A stretch of DNA of 39,292 nt. Source: Betaproteobacteria bacterium CG2_30_68_42 (GTDB lineage: Bacteria; Pseudomonadota; Gammaproteobacteria; Burkholderiales; Rhodocyclaceae). Both the position numbers and the translations under genes were made by a program. The notes below the pieces were generated by a model. The model was not told where the DNA came from and did not search any database. It was given only the letters and a program-made list of their open reading frames with translations. Shown here one piece after another: positions 1 through 12,922 of this stretch (position 1 is the first letter of the stretch; each line of letters opens with the position of its first letter). Where the stretch lies: positions 1 through 39,292 of the forward strand of contig MNXU01000095.1 of NCBI GenBank assembly GCA_001872285.1, given 5' to 3'.

Positions 1-70
1 CTCCAGTCACCCTACGGGCTCCTTCCGGCGAACCCTGCGCAACCCCTTCCACCTTCGATTCTTTCAGCAT
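1..70 (-). CDS. Partial small ORF at window edge, possible start of a transposase
   Basis: An ATG at 70-68 on the minus strand opens a frame that runs off the window after 23 codons without a stop. It reads MLKESKVEGV, then AQGSPEGARRVTG. A strong Shine-Dalgarno AAGGAG (83-78) sits 7 nt before it. The N-terminus resembles, from memory, the leaders of some transposase OrfA proteins, but no diagnostic domain is inside the window, so this is inference. Just upstream lies an inverted repeat (89-115), which would fit an insertion sequence end. It could also be a small unrelated gene or chance. Confidence 0.3.
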   Translation of the reverse strand, partial: MLKESKVEGVAQGSPEGARRVTG

Positions 71-88
71 TCTCCAGCTCCTTTTTCA

Positions 89-115
89 GACACGATTCAA
101 CCCCAAATTCGTGTC
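89..115. repeat. 7-bp inverted repeat near left edge
   Basis: GACACGA (89-95) and TCGTGTC (109-115) are perfect inverted arms around a 13-nt spacer. The repeat lies between the end of guaA and the small ORF that starts at 70. It could belong to an IS terminus or form a hairpin. There is no T-run next to it, so it is a poor intrinsic terminator. Confidence 0.4.
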
Positions 116-117
116 CA

Positions 118-152
118 GAAAAATCGGGGGCGGCTCACGCTGAAAGACGCCG
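118..152 (-). terminator. Weak candidate terminator after guaA
   Basis: Past the guaA stop, the minus strand can pair CGGC with GCCG over a 14-nt loop and then reads into GATTTTTC. The T-run is real but the stem is only 4 bp, so this is a weak candidate. It is the only terminator-like site for guaBA before the possible mobile-element edge. Confidence 0.22.
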
Positions 153-154
153 AA

Positions 155-1717
155 TCATTCCCACTCGATCGTCGCGGGTGGTTTGCCGGAGATGTCGTAG
201 ACGATGCGGTTGATGCCGCGCACTTCGTTGATGATGCGGTTGGAGATGCGGGCGAGCAGCGCGTGCGGCAGCTCCGCCCAGTGCGCGGTCATGAAGTCCT
301 GGGTCTGCACCGCGCGCAACGCGACCACGTGTTCGTAGGTGCGCGCATCGCCCATCACGCCGACCGAGCGCACCGGAAGGAAGACCGCGAAGGCCTGCGA
401 GACGCGCTCGTACCAGTCCGCGGCGCGCAGCTCGTCGATGAAGATCGCGTCCGCGCGGCGCAGCAGTTCTGCATATTCGGCCCGGACCTCCCCCAGGATG
501 CGAACGCCCAGCCCCGGCCCGGGAAACGGATGGCGGTAGACCATGTCATGCGGCAGACCGAGCGCGACCCCGAGTTCCCGCACCTCGTCCTTGAACAGCT
601 CGCGCAGCGGCTCCAGAAGCTGGAGCCTGAGCGTCTCGGGCAGTCCGCCGACGTTGTGATGGGACTTGATCGCGTGTGCCTTGCCGGTCTTGGCGCCCGC
701 GGATTCGATGACATCCGGATAGATCGTGCCCTGTGCAAGCCAGCGCGCCTGCGGCAACCTGGCCGCCTCGCGCTGGAACGCCTCGACGAACTCGCGGCCG
801 ATGATGCGCCGCTTCTGCTCCGGATCGGTCACGCCGGCGAGCGCGCCGAGGAAGCGCGCCGCACAATCCGCCTGGATCACGCGCACGCCGAGGTTGCGCG
901 CGAACGCTTCCATGACCTGCTCGGCCTCGTTCAGGCGCAGCAGCCCGTTGTCGACGAACACGCAGGTGAGCTGGTCGCCGATCGCGCGATGGATGAGCGC
1001 TGCCGCCACCGACGAATCCACGCCGCCGGAAAGACCGAGGATCACTTCCTCGTCGCCGACCTGCCCGCGGATGCGCTCGATCGCCTCCGGGATATGGTCT
1101 GGCATGTTCCAGTCATGGCCGCAGCCGCAGATCTCATGCACGAAGCGCGAGAGGATCTGCCGGCCCTTGAGGGTGTGCGTGACCTCGGGGTGAAACTGGA
1201 GGCCGTAATAGCGGCGCGACTCGTCGGCGATGCCCGCGATCGGCGTCGCCGCATTGCTCGCGATGACCTTGAAACCCGGCGGCAGGCGGGTGACGCTGTC
1301 GCCGTGGCTCATCCAGACATCGAGCAGCCCGTGGCCCGCCTCGTCGACGCGATCCTCGATACCCGCGAGCAACGCCGAATGGCCGCGCGCGCGCAGCTCG
1401 GCATGGCCGAATTCGCGCACCCTCGCCGTCTCGACCTCGCCGCCGAGCTGGGCCGCCATCGTCTGCATCCCATAGCAGACGCCCAGCACGGGCACGCCGA
1501 GCGCGAAGACGCACGCCGGTGCGCGTGGGGTCTCGTCCTCGTGTACTGAAGCCGGACCTCCGGATAGGATGATGCCGGCGGGACTGAAGGCACGGATCGA
1601 CGCCTCGTCCAGGTCGAAGGGATGCAGTTCGCAATACACCTGCTGCTCCCGCACCCGGCGGGCGATGAGCTGGGTGTACTGCGATCCGAAGTCGAGGATC
1701 AGGATTTTCCGGTGCAT
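155..1717 (-). CDS. guaA: GMP synthase (glutamine-hydrolysing)
   Basis: Amidates XMP to GMP with glutamine and ATP in the cytoplasm, the last step of guanylate synthesis. The 520 residues match the usual length of about 525. An N-terminal class I glutamine amidotransferase carries the nucleophile Cys81 (GVCYGMQ) and the partners His176 and Glu178 (FHPEV). The ATP pyrophosphatase domain follows with the PP-loop SGGVDSS at 230-236. The dimerisation domain ends in the family's IEWE. The start gives the canonical [16 protein letters not shown]. It lies 48 nt behind guaB on the same strand, the usual guaBA operon. The 3' end of guaA is a known integration hotspot for genomic islands, relevant to the odd sequence beyond it. 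Confidence 0.98.
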   Translation of the reverse strand: MHRKILILDFGSQYTQLIARRVREQQVYCELHPFDLDEASIRAFSPAGIILSGGPASVHEDETPRAPACVFALGVPVLGVCYGMQTMAAQLGGEVETARVREFGHAELRARGHSALLAGIEDRVDEAGHGLLDVWMSHGDSVTRLPPGFKVIASNAATPIAGIADESRRYYGLQFHPEVTHTLKGRQILSRFVHEICGCGHDWNMPDHIPEAIERIRGQVGDEEVILGLSGGVDSSVAAALIHRAIGDQLTCVFVDNGLLRLNEAEQVMEAFARNLGVRVIQADCAARFLGALAGVTDPEQKRRIIGREFVEAFQREAARLPQARWLAQGTIYPDVIESAGAKTGKAHAIKSHHNVGGLPETLRLQLLEPLRELFKDEVRELGVALGLPHDMVYRHPFPGPGLGVRILGEVRAEYAELLRRADAIFIDELRAADWYERVSQAFAVFLPVRSVGVMGDARTYEHVVALRAVQTQDFMTAHWAELPHALLARISNRIINEVRGINRIVYDISGKPPATIEWE

Positions 1718-1765
1718 GGGATCGCCGGTGACGAAGGGTGCGAGGCTTCCGCCGGGGGCGGCCGC

Positions 1766-3739
<1,974 letters not shown>

Positions 3740-4054
3740 CTACTGCGCGCCGCGGACCGGCTTGCGCGGCGGCTTGCCTTGTTCGGCACGCTTGCGCCGC
3801 GCCTGCTTGGGATCGGCGATCAGGGGACGGTAGATCTCTACACGATCATGGTCCGCAAGGACGGCGTCCGCGGCGGCAAGCTTGCCGTAGATGCCGATCC
3901 GGTTGCGATCCAGGTCGATCTCCGGATAGCGGTCGAGCAGCCCGGACGCGACGATTGCCTGCCCGGCGGTGCTGCCTGCCATCACGCTCAGTCGGACGAT
4001 CTCCTGCTTCTCGGGCAGGGCATAGACGACCTCGACCGAAATCGATTCCGTCAT
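3740..4054 (-). CDS. rnfH: RnfH/RatB family (UPF0125) ubiquitin-fold protein
   Basis: A 104-residue member of the RnfH family, which has a beta-grasp fold and is named for occasional linkage to the Rnf complex. Its biochemical role is unsettled. The sequence shows the family pattern VEVVYALPEKQEIV near the N-terminus and VEIYRPLIADPKQARR near the end. The C-terminal tail is basic. The start at 4054 lies 2 nt behind the ratA stop (TGA GG ATG), so the two are cotranscribed and probably coupled, as in E. coli yfjG-yfjF. No rnf genes are in the window, so the link here is to ratA only. Confidence 0.93.
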   Translation of the reverse strand: MTESISVEVVYALPEKQEIVRLSVMAGSTAGQAIVASGLLDRYPEIDLDRNRIGIYGKLAAADAVLADHDRVEIYRPLIADPKQARRKRAEQGKPPRKPVRGAQ

Positions 4055-4056
4055 CC

Positions 4057-4488
4057 TCAAAGTCCGAGCCGGTTGGCGCGCTCGACGAAGGAATCCATCA
4101 GCGTGTTCGCGATGTGGCCGAACACGGGCCCGAGCGCGCGTTCGAGCACCTTGTTCGAGAATGCCCAGCTCAGGCTGAACTCGATCTTGCAGGCGGTCTC
4201 GCCCAGAGGTGTGAAGTGCCAGCTCCCGAGCAGGTGGTGGAAGGGGCCGTCGACCAGCCGGATGCGCATGTGCCGCGGCGGTTCCTTGTCGTTCTCGGTC
4301 GAGAACTGCGTCCGGATCCCGCGGTAGCTCACGTGCAGCGTCGCCGCGGTGATCGCCTCGGTACGCTGAATCAGGCGGGTCGAGATGCACCACGGCAGGA
4401 ACAGCGGATAGTCCTCGACGCGATCCACCAGCTCGAACATCCGCTCCGCCGGGTGTTCGATCAGGACCAGCTTCTGTACCGCTGCCAT
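4057..4488 (-). CDS. ratA: RatA/Coq10-type START-domain protein
   Basis: A 143-residue single-domain protein of the polyketide cyclase/START (SRPBCC, Coq10) family. In E. coli the homologue was described as a ribosome-association toxin, while close relatives such as Coq10 bind ubiquinone. Which role applies here cannot be read from sequence. Family hallmarks are [11 protein letters not shown] at about 24-34, [11 protein letters not shown] in the middle and a C-terminal helix beginning [13 protein letters not shown]. It precedes rnfH with a 2-nt gap and is divergent from smpB across 47 nt. This ratA-rnfH/smpB arrangement is widely conserved in Proteobacteria. Confidence 0.95.
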   Translation of the reverse strand: MAAVQKLVLIEHPAERMFELVDRVEDYPLFLPWCISTRLIQRTEAITAATLHVSYRGIRTQFSTENDKEPPRHMRIRLVDGPFHHLLGSWHFTPLGETACKIEFSLSWAFSNKVLERALGPVFGHIANTLMDSFVERANRLGL

Positions 4489-4503
4489 CTTGCGGAATGT
4501 CGT

Positions 4504-4516
4504 TAGAATATCGAAA
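4504..4516 (+). promoter_or_regulatory. Candidate smpB -10 region
   Basis: TAGAAT at 4504-4509 fits a -10 box. It gives a start near 4516 and a leader of about 20 nt before the smpB ATG. No good -35 is seen. The opposite strand reads TATTCT over the same bases (4510-4505), facing ratA. Confidence 0.35.
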
Positions 4517-4535
4517 TTGTAACGCGGCCCGCCCG

Positions 4536-4991
4536 ATGACCCTCGTCGACAACAGGAAGGCGCTGCACGACTACTTCATCGAGGAGCGCTTCGAGGCCGG
4601 CCTCGTGCTCGAAGGCTGGGAAGTCAAGTCGGTGCGCGCCGGCCGCGCCCAGATCAAGGAAGCCTACATCCTGGTGCGCAATGCCGAACTGTACCTCATC
4701 GGCGCCCATATCAGCCCGCTCCCGGCCGCCTCCACCCACGTCAGCCCCGATCCGACCCGCACCCGCAAGCTGCTGATGCATGCCGATCAGATCCGCAGCC
4801 TGATCGGCAAGGTCGAGCGCGCGGGCTACGCATTGGTGCCCCTGGACCTGCATTACACCAAGGGCCGCATCAAGCTCACGATCGGACTCGCAAAGGGCAA
4901 GAAGCAATATGACAAGCGCGAAGCCGACAAGGACCGCGACTGGCAAAGGCAGAAGCAGCGGCTGATGCGAAAGACGATGGCGCGACGGTGA
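4536..4991 (+). CDS. smpB: SsrA-binding protein SmpB
   Basis: Binds tmRNA (SsrA) and brings it to stalled ribosomes for trans-translation. The ATG at 4536 gives 151 residues and the usual opening ([19 protein letters not shown]). A longer frame from 4497 would run through the probable promoter and is not family-like. The OB-fold core contains [16 protein letters not shown] and [16 protein letters not shown]. The basic C-terminal tail ([16 protein letters not shown]) carries the conserved features that enter the mRNA channel. The tmRNA gene itself is not in this window. The gene is followed after 49 nt by the DUF364 gene on the same strand. Confidence 0.98.
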   Translation: MTLVDNRKALHDYFIEERFEAGLVLEGWEVKSVRAGRAQIKEAYILVRNAELYLIGAHISPLPAASTHVSPDPTRTRKLLMHADQIRSLIGKVERAGYALVPLDLHYTKGRIKLTIGLAKGKKQYDKREADKDRDWQRQKQRLMRKTMARR

Positions 4992-5040
4992 CACATCGCC
5001 CCGTTGCGCGGGGTCATCGAGAATTGCGCAAATTTCTGAC

Positions 5041-5880
5041 ATGCCCCTCACCACCGAGTTCGTGCGTATCGTCGAGCGAATCGCGGCAGCACTGCCCGTG
5101 CCCCGGCTGCGCGCCCTGCTGCTGCCCCCGCCGCGAGAGCCGGAAACGCGGGACGCGGAATTCTGCGCGATCGAGCTCGAGGACGAATCGTTCGGCTTCA
5201 GCTACGTCTGGCTGGGGGACACCCTCGCCGGCCTGCGCGAAGCCGCGCCGGGCCCGTCGCCGCTCGCGGGCAGACCGGCAGAGGAAGTTGCGCGCTGGAT
5301 TCTAGATCGCGACCCGGCGCGCCGTGCGCTCGGCTTCGCCGCGCTCAACGCCCTCTCCCAGAGCCTGTTCCGGCGCGCGGGTTACGCACCGCCTGCCGCG
5401 GCCGACTCGATCGGGTTGCTGCTGCCGTGCGCCGCCGATCACATCGGCATGGTCGGCCTGTTCCCGCCGCTCATCGATCGCATCCTCGCGAGCGGCGCGC
5501 GGCTCACGGTCATCGAGCTGCGGCCCGAACTGGCCGGCGATCACGGCCGCTACCGCGTCAGCCTCGATCCCGCCGAGCTCGCCCCCTGCAACAAGGTGCT
5601 CTCGACCAGCACGGTGCTGCTCAACGACACGCTCGACGCGGTGCTCGACGCCTGCCGCAACGCCACCTTCCTGTCGATCATCGGGCCGACCGCCGGTTGC
5701 GTGCCCGACCCCCTGTTCGCACGCGGCGCGGACGCGATCGGCGGCACCTGCGTCGCCGATCCCGCCGGATTCCGCGCAGCGATGCGCCGCGGGGAGCCCT
5801 GGGGTGCGTGCGCGAGCAAGTACTGCATCCGGCCGGCGGATTATCCCGGTCTCGACGCGCTCATCGAACGCGCCCGCTGA
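5041..5880 (+). CDS. DUF364-family protein, putative metal-binding Rossmann-like domain
   Basis: A 279-residue protein of the DUF4213/DUF364 family. Structural work on family members suggested an enolase N-terminal-like part plus a Rossmann-like part that might chelate metal ions, but no reaction is established. The N-terminal part covers about 1-100 and ends at the NALSQ motif (103-107). The Rossmann-like part starts near 122 (IGLLLPC), contains DHIGMVGLFPPL (133-144) and has the family GPTAG at 215-219, followed by GADAIGG. The C-terminus holds a CASKYC pair. It lies downstream of smpB and only 3 nt from the end of ppsA on the other strand. Relatives often sit near metal or cofactor genes; that context is absent here. 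Confidence 0.85.
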   Translation: MPLTTEFVRIVERIAAALPVPRLRALLLPPPREPETRDAEFCAIELEDESFGFSYVWLGDTLAGLREAAPGPSPLAGRPAEEVARWILDRDPARRALGFAALNALSQSLFRRAGYAPPAAADSIGLLLPCAADHIGMVGLFPPLIDRILASGARLTVIELRPELAGDHGRYRVSLDPAELAPCNKVLSTSTVLLNDTLDAVLDACRNATFLSIIGPTAGCVPDPLFARGADAIGGTCVADPAGFRAAMRRGEPWGACASKYCIRPADYPGLDALIERAR

Positions 5881-5883
5881 GCT

Positions 5884-8256
<2,373 letters not shown>

Positions 8257-8296
8257 GACGGTTGATCCGTGATTGAAGGACGGTTGGAAAGCCACT

Positions 8297-8302
8297 ATTG
8301 TA
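8297..8302 (-). promoter_or_regulatory. Candidate ppsA -10 box
   Basis: TACAAT at 8302-8297 on the minus strand predicts a start near 8290 and a leader of about 34 nt to the ppsA ATG. No convincing -35 is visible; a poly-purine stretch lies upstream. The plus strand reads TATTGT (8296-8301), towards ppsR. Confidence 0.35.
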
Positions 8303-8337
8303 TCGACTTCCTTCCCCCCCGCATCGTTGAATACGAC

Positions 8338-9168
8338 ATGGCCGCAGCCCACTCGCGCACCGTCTTCTACGTCTCCGACGGCACCGGCATCACCGCGGAA
8401 ATGCTCGGCCACAGCCTGATCGCGCAGTTCGAATCGATCCGCTTCCGCCAGGTGCGCATCCCGTTCGTCAATTCGCCCGCGAAGGCGCGCGATTGCCTCA
8501 GGCAGTTCAAGGCCGCGCACGAAACCGACGGCGCACGCCCGATCGTGATGACCACGGTCATCTCCGACAAGATCCTCGAGATCCTGCGTCCGGCCGACAC
8601 CCTGTTCTTCGATCTGTTCGAGCACTTCCTCGGGCCGCTCGAGGCCGAGCTCGGGGCCGCCTCGACCCACAGCGTCGGCCGCGGCCACGGGATCACCAGC
8701 ACCAGCGACTACATGCGGCGCATCGACGCGGTCAACTTCGCGCTCGCGCACGACGACGGGGTTTCCGACGAAGACCTCGCCAACGCCGACGTGATTCTGG
8801 TCGGAGTCTCGCGCAGCGGAAAGACGCCCACCAGCCTGTACCTCGCGATGCAGTTCGGCATCAAGGTCGCCAACTATCCGCTCATCCCCGAGGACTTCGA
8901 ACGCATGGCCCTGCCCCAGGCGCTCAAGCGCTTCCGCCACAAGCTGTTCGGCCTGACCATCGGGATCGAGCGCCTGCACCAGATCCGCAGCGAACGGCGC
9001 CGCGGCAGCCGTTACGCATCGATCGAGAACTGCCGCTACGAGATCGAGGAGGCGCTGCGCCTGATGCGCCGCGAGGGCATCCATGCGCTCGACTCGACGC
9101 GCAAGTCGATCGAAGAGATCGCCGCGACCATCCTCCAGGACGCGCACCTGGAGCGGTCCACCTTCTGA
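8338..9168 (+). CDS. ppsR: PEP synthase regulatory protein (bifunctional kinase/pyrophosphorylase, DUF299)
   Basis: Inactivates PEP synthase by ADP-dependent phosphorylation of the Thr next to the catalytic His, and reactivates it by phosphate-dependent removal. The ATG at 8338 gives 276 residues, the normal family length. An upstream start at 8269 would add 23 unconserved residues and overlap the promoter region. The N-terminus [18 protein letters not shown] is diagnostic. A P-loop GVSRSGKT lies at 156-163, followed by the conserved NYPLIPED. It is divergent from ppsA. Its stop lies 11 nt from the end of the opposing methyltransferase gene. Confidence 0.97.
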   Translation: MAAAHSRTVFYVSDGTGITAEMLGHSLIAQFESIRFRQVRIPFVNSPAKARDCLRQFKAAHETDGARPIVMTTVISDKILEILRPADTLFFDLFEHFLGPLEAELGAASTHSVGRGHGITSTSDYMRRIDAVNFALAHDDGVSDEDLANADVILVGVSRSGKTPTSLYLAMQFGIKVANYPLIPEDFERMALPQALKRFRHKLFGLTIGIERLHQIRSERRRGSRYASIENCRYEIEEALRLMRREGIHALDSTRKSIEEIAATILQDAHLERSTF

Positions 9169-9179
9169 GGCTCGCGCGG

Positions 9180-9962
9180 CTAGCGGGAGCGCTGGCGGTG
9201 CTGCTCGAACAGGCAGACGGCGGCGGCCGCGGCGACGTTGAGCGACTCGACCCCGTTTGCCATGGGAATGAACATTCGCTCGTGCGCGGCGGCGAGCAGC
9301 GCGGGCGAGATGCCGCAACCCTCGGCCCCGAAGATCCAGGCGGTCTCGCCGGTGAGATCGCAGGCGAACAGCGACCTGCCCTCTGCCGCGGCGGTCGCGA
9401 GGATGCGCCCCGGATAGGCGGCGAGCAGCGCCGGAACGTCGGCGTTCTCGATCACCGACAGCACGAAGTGCGCCCCCATGCCCGCGCGCAGGACCCGCGG
9501 CGACCAGGCTTGCGCGCAGCCGGCCGCGAGCACGGCCGTGTCGACACCGGCCGCAGCGGCGCAGCGCAGGATCGCACCGGCGTTTCCCGGATCCTGGATG
9601 CCGTCGAGCACGACGCAGGTGCCCCGCAACGCGGCCGGCGCCCCTCGGGGGATGGACACCCGCGCGAGGATTCCGCTCGCCGTCTCCACCGGACTCACCT
9701 CCGCGAGGAGGGCATCGCTCAGCACGACGACGGCATGATTCACGCGTGCCGCGAGGCGCGCGATCTCGGGCTTTTCCAAGGCGCCCTCGCCCACGGCGAC
9801 GAGTTCCGGAACGCCGCCGCTCGCGAGCCAGGATTCGATCAGGTGCACACCGTCGAGGATCGTCTGCCCCGTCCGTCGCCGTTCGCGCCCCGAATGCGCA
9901 AGCGCCTTCAGGGCGCCGAACGTCGGGTTCTTGCGCGAGGAGATCCGCTTCAGCGTTCGCAT
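9180..9962 (-). CDS. TrmH/SpoU-family RNA 2'-O-methyltransferase
   Basis: A 260-residue SPOUT-fold methyltransferase that should transfer a methyl group from S-adenosylmethionine to a ribose 2'-OH of rRNA or tRNA. The N-terminal part (about 1-95) is an RNA-ribose-binding domain. The catalytic domain shows motif 1 [15 protein letters not shown] (119-133), motif 2 GAEGCGIS (212-219) and motif 3 [13 protein letters not shown] (232-244). The RNA target cannot be read from sequence; RlmB and TrmH relatives differ mainly in the N-terminal part. Its start overlaps the last 13 nt of rnhB, so it is the final gene of the long minus-strand operon. Confidence 0.92.
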   Translation of the reverse strand: MRTLKRISSRKNPTFGALKALAHSGRERRRTGQTILDGVHLIESWLASGGVPELVAVGEGALEKPEIARLAARVNHAVVVLSDALLAEVSPVETASGILARVSIPRGAPAALRGTCVVLDGIQDPGNAGAILRCAAAAGVDTAVLAAGCAQAWSPRVLRAGMGAHFVLSVIENADVPALLAAYPGRILATAAAEGRSLFACDLTGETAWIFGAEGCGISPALLAAAHERMFIPMANGVESLNVAAAAAVCLFEQHRQRSR

Positions 9963-10558
9963 GAAAGCCGGCCCCGGTCGAGAACCGCCCTCACCGGAGC
10001 GAAGCTGCGCCGGTGCTGCTCGCAGGCCCCGTACTCCCGCAGCGCCGCCACATGCGCCGGCGTCGGATATCCCTTGTGGCGGTCGAAGCCATAGCGCGGG
10101 TGGAGTGCGTGCAGGCGCACCATCTCGGCATCCCGGTCGGTCTTGGCGAGGATGGATGCGGCGGCGATCTGCGCGATGCTCGCATCGCCGCGCACGACCG
10201 CCTGCGCAGGACAGGGCAGCAGCGGACAGTGCAGGCCATCCACCAGCGCCCGTTCAGGGCGAATGCCGAGGGCATGGAACGCGCGCTGCATGGCGAGCAA
10301 GCTCGCCTGAAGGATGTTAAGTGCATCGATCTCCGCGACGCTGGCACTGGCTACGGCCCAGGTGAGCGCGCGCTCCCGGATCTCGCGCGCGAGACGGTTG
10401 CGCCGTAACACGCCGATCGTCTTCGAGTCCGCGAGCCCTTCGATCGGGCGCTTCGGATCGAGGACGACGGCGGCCGCGAACACGGGCCCGGCGAGGGGGC
10501 CGCGGCCGGCCTCGTCGAGCCCGCAGATCAGCCCGGCCGGCGTCGCGATCGCGTTCAT
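9950..10558 (-). CDS. rnhB: Ribonuclease HII
   Basis: Cleaves the RNA strand of RNA-DNA hybrids and removes single ribonucleotides from DNA. The ATG at 10558 gives 202 residues. The acidic catalytic set is visible: Asp15 and Glu16 in [14 protein letters not shown], Asp107 in LVDGL and Asp125 in [17 protein letters not shown]. The C-terminal [16 protein letters not shown] is also typical. The start overlaps the lpxB stop as ATGA, indicating translational coupling, and the stop runs 13 nt into the methyltransferase gene. The lpxB-rnhB order is conserved in Proteobacteria. Confidence 0.97.
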   Translation of the reverse strand: MNAIATPAGLICGLDEAGRGPLAGPVFAAAVVLDPKRPIEGLADSKTIGVLRRNRLAREIRERALTWAVASASVAEIDALNILQASLLAMQRAFHALGIRPERALVDGLHCPLLPCPAQAVVRGDASIAQIAAASILAKTDRDAEMVRLHALHPRYGFDRHKGYPTPAHVAALREYGACEQHRRSFAPVRAVLDRGRLSCER

Positions 10559-11688
10559 TTGGACCGGCCTCCGATGCACGAAAGGATGGTGTGTGCCGCG
10601 TGTTGCGCGCTGTCGCGGCGCAGTTCGCCGTGGATGCGATCGAAGAGCCGGGCCAGCCGCGTGCAGCTCACGCGGTCGCTCACCCAGTTGCCGAGCGCCT
10701 GCGCGAGGTTCTCGGGAACGGCCTGATCCTGGATGAACTCGGGCACGACGAAGCGCCCGGCGAGGATGTTCGGCAGGCCGAACCAAGGCTGGTAGGCCAT
10801 CCTGCGCATCAGCCGGTAGGACCACGGCGAGGTGCGATAGACGATGACCATCGGCTTGCCGAGCAGCGCCGCCTCCAGCGTCGCCGTTCCGCTGGCCACC
10901 AGCGCGCCGTCGCAGGCGGCCAGGGCGTCCTGTGCGTGCCCGAACAGCAGTTTCAGCGGCAGGTCCCGGGCATCGCGGCGCCAGAGTTCCAGCTCAAACC
11001 GGCTGCGCGTCTCGCGGCTCACGAGCGGAACCAGAAAGCGCGCGCCGGGGAAGTCGCGCGCGAGCAACCGAGCGGTGTCGATGAAGATCGCCGCCATCCG
11101 GTCGACCTCGGCCTGGCGGCTGCCCGGCAGCAGCGCGAACACCGCCGCGTCGCCGGTGAGCCCCAAGCGCTTTCTCACCGCTGCCGTGTCGACGTGCGGC
11201 GCGATCGAATCGGCGAGCGGATGGCCCACGTAGGTCACCTGAACGCCGCTTGCCGCATAAAACGCGGGTTCGAACGGGAACAGCGCGAGCAGGTGGGTGA
11301 CCGAGCGCGCGATGCGGCGAACGCGACCCGCGCGCCAGGCCCACACCGAGGGGCTGACGTAATGGATCGCAGGGATGCCGTTGCGCTTGAGCCGGCGCTC
11401 GATGCCGAGATTGAAGTCCGGCGCATCGACACCGACGAAGGCATCCGGCGGATCGCGCAGCAGCCTCGTCGCCAGCGCGCGCCTGATCGCCGAGATCTCG
11501 CGGACATGGCGCAGCGCGTCGGCATAACCATGCACGGCGAGCTTCTCGGCCGGAACCCAGACATCGAGACCGGCCGCCGCCATCATCGGCCCGCCGATTC
11601 CGCAGAACGCGGCATCCGGACGCAGTGCTCGCAGCGCCCGGATGAGGTGCGAGCCCAGCAGATCCCCGGAGGCTTCTCCGGCGACCAT
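10555..11688 (-). CDS. lpxB: Lipid-A-disaccharide synthase
   Basis: Joins UDP-2,3-diacylglucosamine and lipid X to make the lipid A disaccharide at the inner membrane. It is a GT19 glycosyltransferase. From the first usable ATG (11688) it has 377 residues (E. coli 382). Conserved [16 protein letters not shown] lies at the N-terminus and GIGGPMM soon after. The C-terminal half holds [11 protein letters not shown] and KPMVIVYR. The start is uncertain: homologues usually begin three or four residues earlier, where this sequence has GTC (11700-11698), and no SD is evident. The stop overlaps rnhB as ATGA. The gene lies 20 nt behind lpxA. Confidence 0.96.
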   Translation of the reverse strand: MVAGEASGDLLGSHLIRALRALRPDAAFCGIGGPMMAAAGLDVWVPAEKLAVHGYADALRHVREISAIRRALATRLLRDPPDAFVGVDAPDFNLGIERRLKRNGIPAIHYVSPSVWAWRAGRVRRIARSVTHLLALFPFEPAFYAASGVQVTYVGHPLADSIAPHVDTAAVRKRLGLTGDAAVFALLPGSRQAEVDRMAAIFIDTARLLARDFPGARFLVPLVSRETRSRFELELWRRDARDLPLKLLFGHAQDALAACDGALVASGTATLEAALLGKPMVIVYRTSPWSYRLMRRMAYQPWFGLPNILAGRFVVPEFIQDQAVPENLAQALGNWVSDRVSCTRLARLFDRIHGELRRDSAQHAAHTILSCIGGRSK

Positions 11689-11708
11689 CGCGATGCGGAC
11701 CGGCGCGC

Positions 11709-12479
11709 CTATCGCACGATCCCCCGCCCCGGAACGGAAAGGAAGTCGACCAGCAACCCGAGCGCCGGCTCGGTGCGGGCGGCCTCCGCGATCTGCGCGC
11801 GCGCCTCCTCGATGCTCGCCCTGGAGCGGTACAGCACGCGGTAGGCGCGCCTGAGCGCGGCGATCGTCTCGGGCGCGAAGCCGCGCCGCTTCAGCCCCTC
11901 GACGTTGATGCCGTAGGGTTTGGCGGTATTTCCCATCGCCATGACATAGGGCGGCAGATCCTTCAGCAAAACGCTGGCGATCCCGGTGATGCTGTGTGCG
12001 CCCAACCGCGCGAACTGGTGCACGAGGGTGAAGCCGCCGAGGATCGCCCAGTCGCCGACCCGGACGTGGCCGGCCAGGCTCGCGTTGTTGGCGAAAATCG
12101 TGTGGTCGCCCACCTGGCAATCGTGGGCGACATGGACGTAGGCCATGATCCAGTTGTCGCTGCCCAGCCGGGTGACACCGGCGTCCTGTGCCGTGCCGAC
12201 ATTGAAGGTGCAGAACTCGCGGATCGTGTTGCGATCGCCGATCTCCAGGCGCGTGGGCTCTCCCGCATACTTCATGTCCTGGGGCGCCTCGCCGATCGAG
12301 CAGAACTGGTAGATGCGGTTCGCGCGCCCGATGCGGGTGCGGCCGGTCACGATCGCGTGCGGCCCGATCCAGGTGTCGTCGCCGATCTCGACCCCGGGGC
12401 CGAGGATCGAATAGGCCCCTACGCTGACACGCTCGCCGAGCTTCGCACCGGGGTCGATGAGGGCCGTGGGGTGGATCAT
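11709..12479 (-). CDS. lpxA: UDP-N-acetylglucosamine O-acyltransferase
   Basis: Transfers a 3-hydroxyacyl chain from ACP to UDP-GlcNAc, the first step of lipid A synthesis. The ATG at 12479 ([10 protein letters not shown]) gives 256 residues and overlaps the fabZ stop as ATGA. A start 7 codons upstream is possible but less like the family. Hexapeptide repeats of the left-handed beta-helix cover about 1-185, and the helical C-terminal domain follows ([10 protein letters not shown]). The catalytic base is His119 in VAHDCQVG, equal to E. coli His125. The residue aligned to E. coli Gly173, the acyl-chain ruler, is Ile167, which suggests a shorter primary acyl chain than C14. Confidence 0.97.
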   Translation of the reverse strand: MIHPTALIDPGAKLGERVSVGAYSILGPGVEIGDDTWIGPHAIVTGRTRIGRANRIYQFCSIGEAPQDMKYAGEPTRLEIGDRNTIREFCTFNVGTAQDAGVTRLGSDNWIMAYVHVAHDCQVGDHTIFANNASLAGHVRVGDWAILGGFTLVHQFARLGAHSITGIASVLLKDLPPYVMAMGNTAKPYGINVEGLKRRGFAPETIAALRRAYRVLYRSRASIEEARAQIAEAARTEPALGLLVDFLSVPGRGIVR

Positions 12480-12922
12480 CGCACCGCGCGTTTGGCGCAC
12501 ATCAGGTCGGCTTCCGCCGCCACGGCGTCATCGACGCGGGCCTCCGCCCGGTACTTCCAGATCCCCCGCACCTGGCGCGCGATGCTCACGTGCAGGTGGA
12601 GCTGGTCGCCGGGCATCACCGGCTTCTTGAAGCGCGCGTTGTCGATTCCCACGAAGTAGAACACCGAGTCGTCGTCGGGCCGCTCCCCCGTGGTCACGAA
12701 CGAGAGAATGCCGGCCGCCTGCGCCAGCGCCTCCATGATCAGCACGCCCGGCATCACCGGATGATGCGGGAAGTGGCCGGCGAAGAACGGCTCGTTGATG
12801 CTGACGTTCTTGACGGCGTGGATGCGCGCACCGGCCTCCAGGCTCAGCACGCGATCGACCAGCAGCATCGGGAAGCGGTGCGGCAGATGTTCCAGAATCG
12901 CCTTGATGTCCATCGAAGTCAC
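12476..12922 (-). CDS. fabZ: 3-hydroxyacyl-ACP dehydratase FabZ
   Basis: Dehydrates 3-hydroxyacyl-ACP in fatty acid elongation and so competes with LpxA and LpxD for 3-hydroxyacyl-ACP. It is a hotdog-fold protein of 148 residues. The catalytic His50 ([11 protein letters not shown]) and Glu64 (IMEALAQ) are 14 apart, as in E. coli. I chose the GTG at 12922 because GGAGG lies 7-8 nt before it and the GTG overlaps the lpxD stop as GTGA. The ATG at 12913 ([13 protein letters not shown]) is also plausible and more like some homologues. The stop overlaps the lpxA start by 4 nt. Confidence 0.97.
   Translation of the reverse strand: MTSMDIKAILEHLPHRFPMLLVDRVLSLEAGARIHAVKNVSINEPFFAGHFPHHPVMPGVLIMEALAQAAGILSFVTTGERPDDDSVFYFVGIDNARFKKPVMPGDQLHLHVSIARQVRGIWKYRAEARVDDAVAAEADLMCAKRAVR

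Noticed and set aside
4057-4488. ratA-rnfH as a toxin-antitoxin pair
   Set aside because: The name comes from an E. coli proposal, but RatA belongs to the Coq10-like START family and RnfH shows no antitoxin features. The conserved housekeeping context argues against it.
5001-5015. Hairpin CCCCG/CGGGG after smpB as terminator
   Set aside because: Only 5 bp and no T-run follows. The DUF364 gene on the same strand begins 26 nt later.
8257-9318. N-terminal extension of ppsA (354 extra codons)
   Set aside because: The extension is the antisense of ppsR and part of the divergent promoter. The family start is at 8256.
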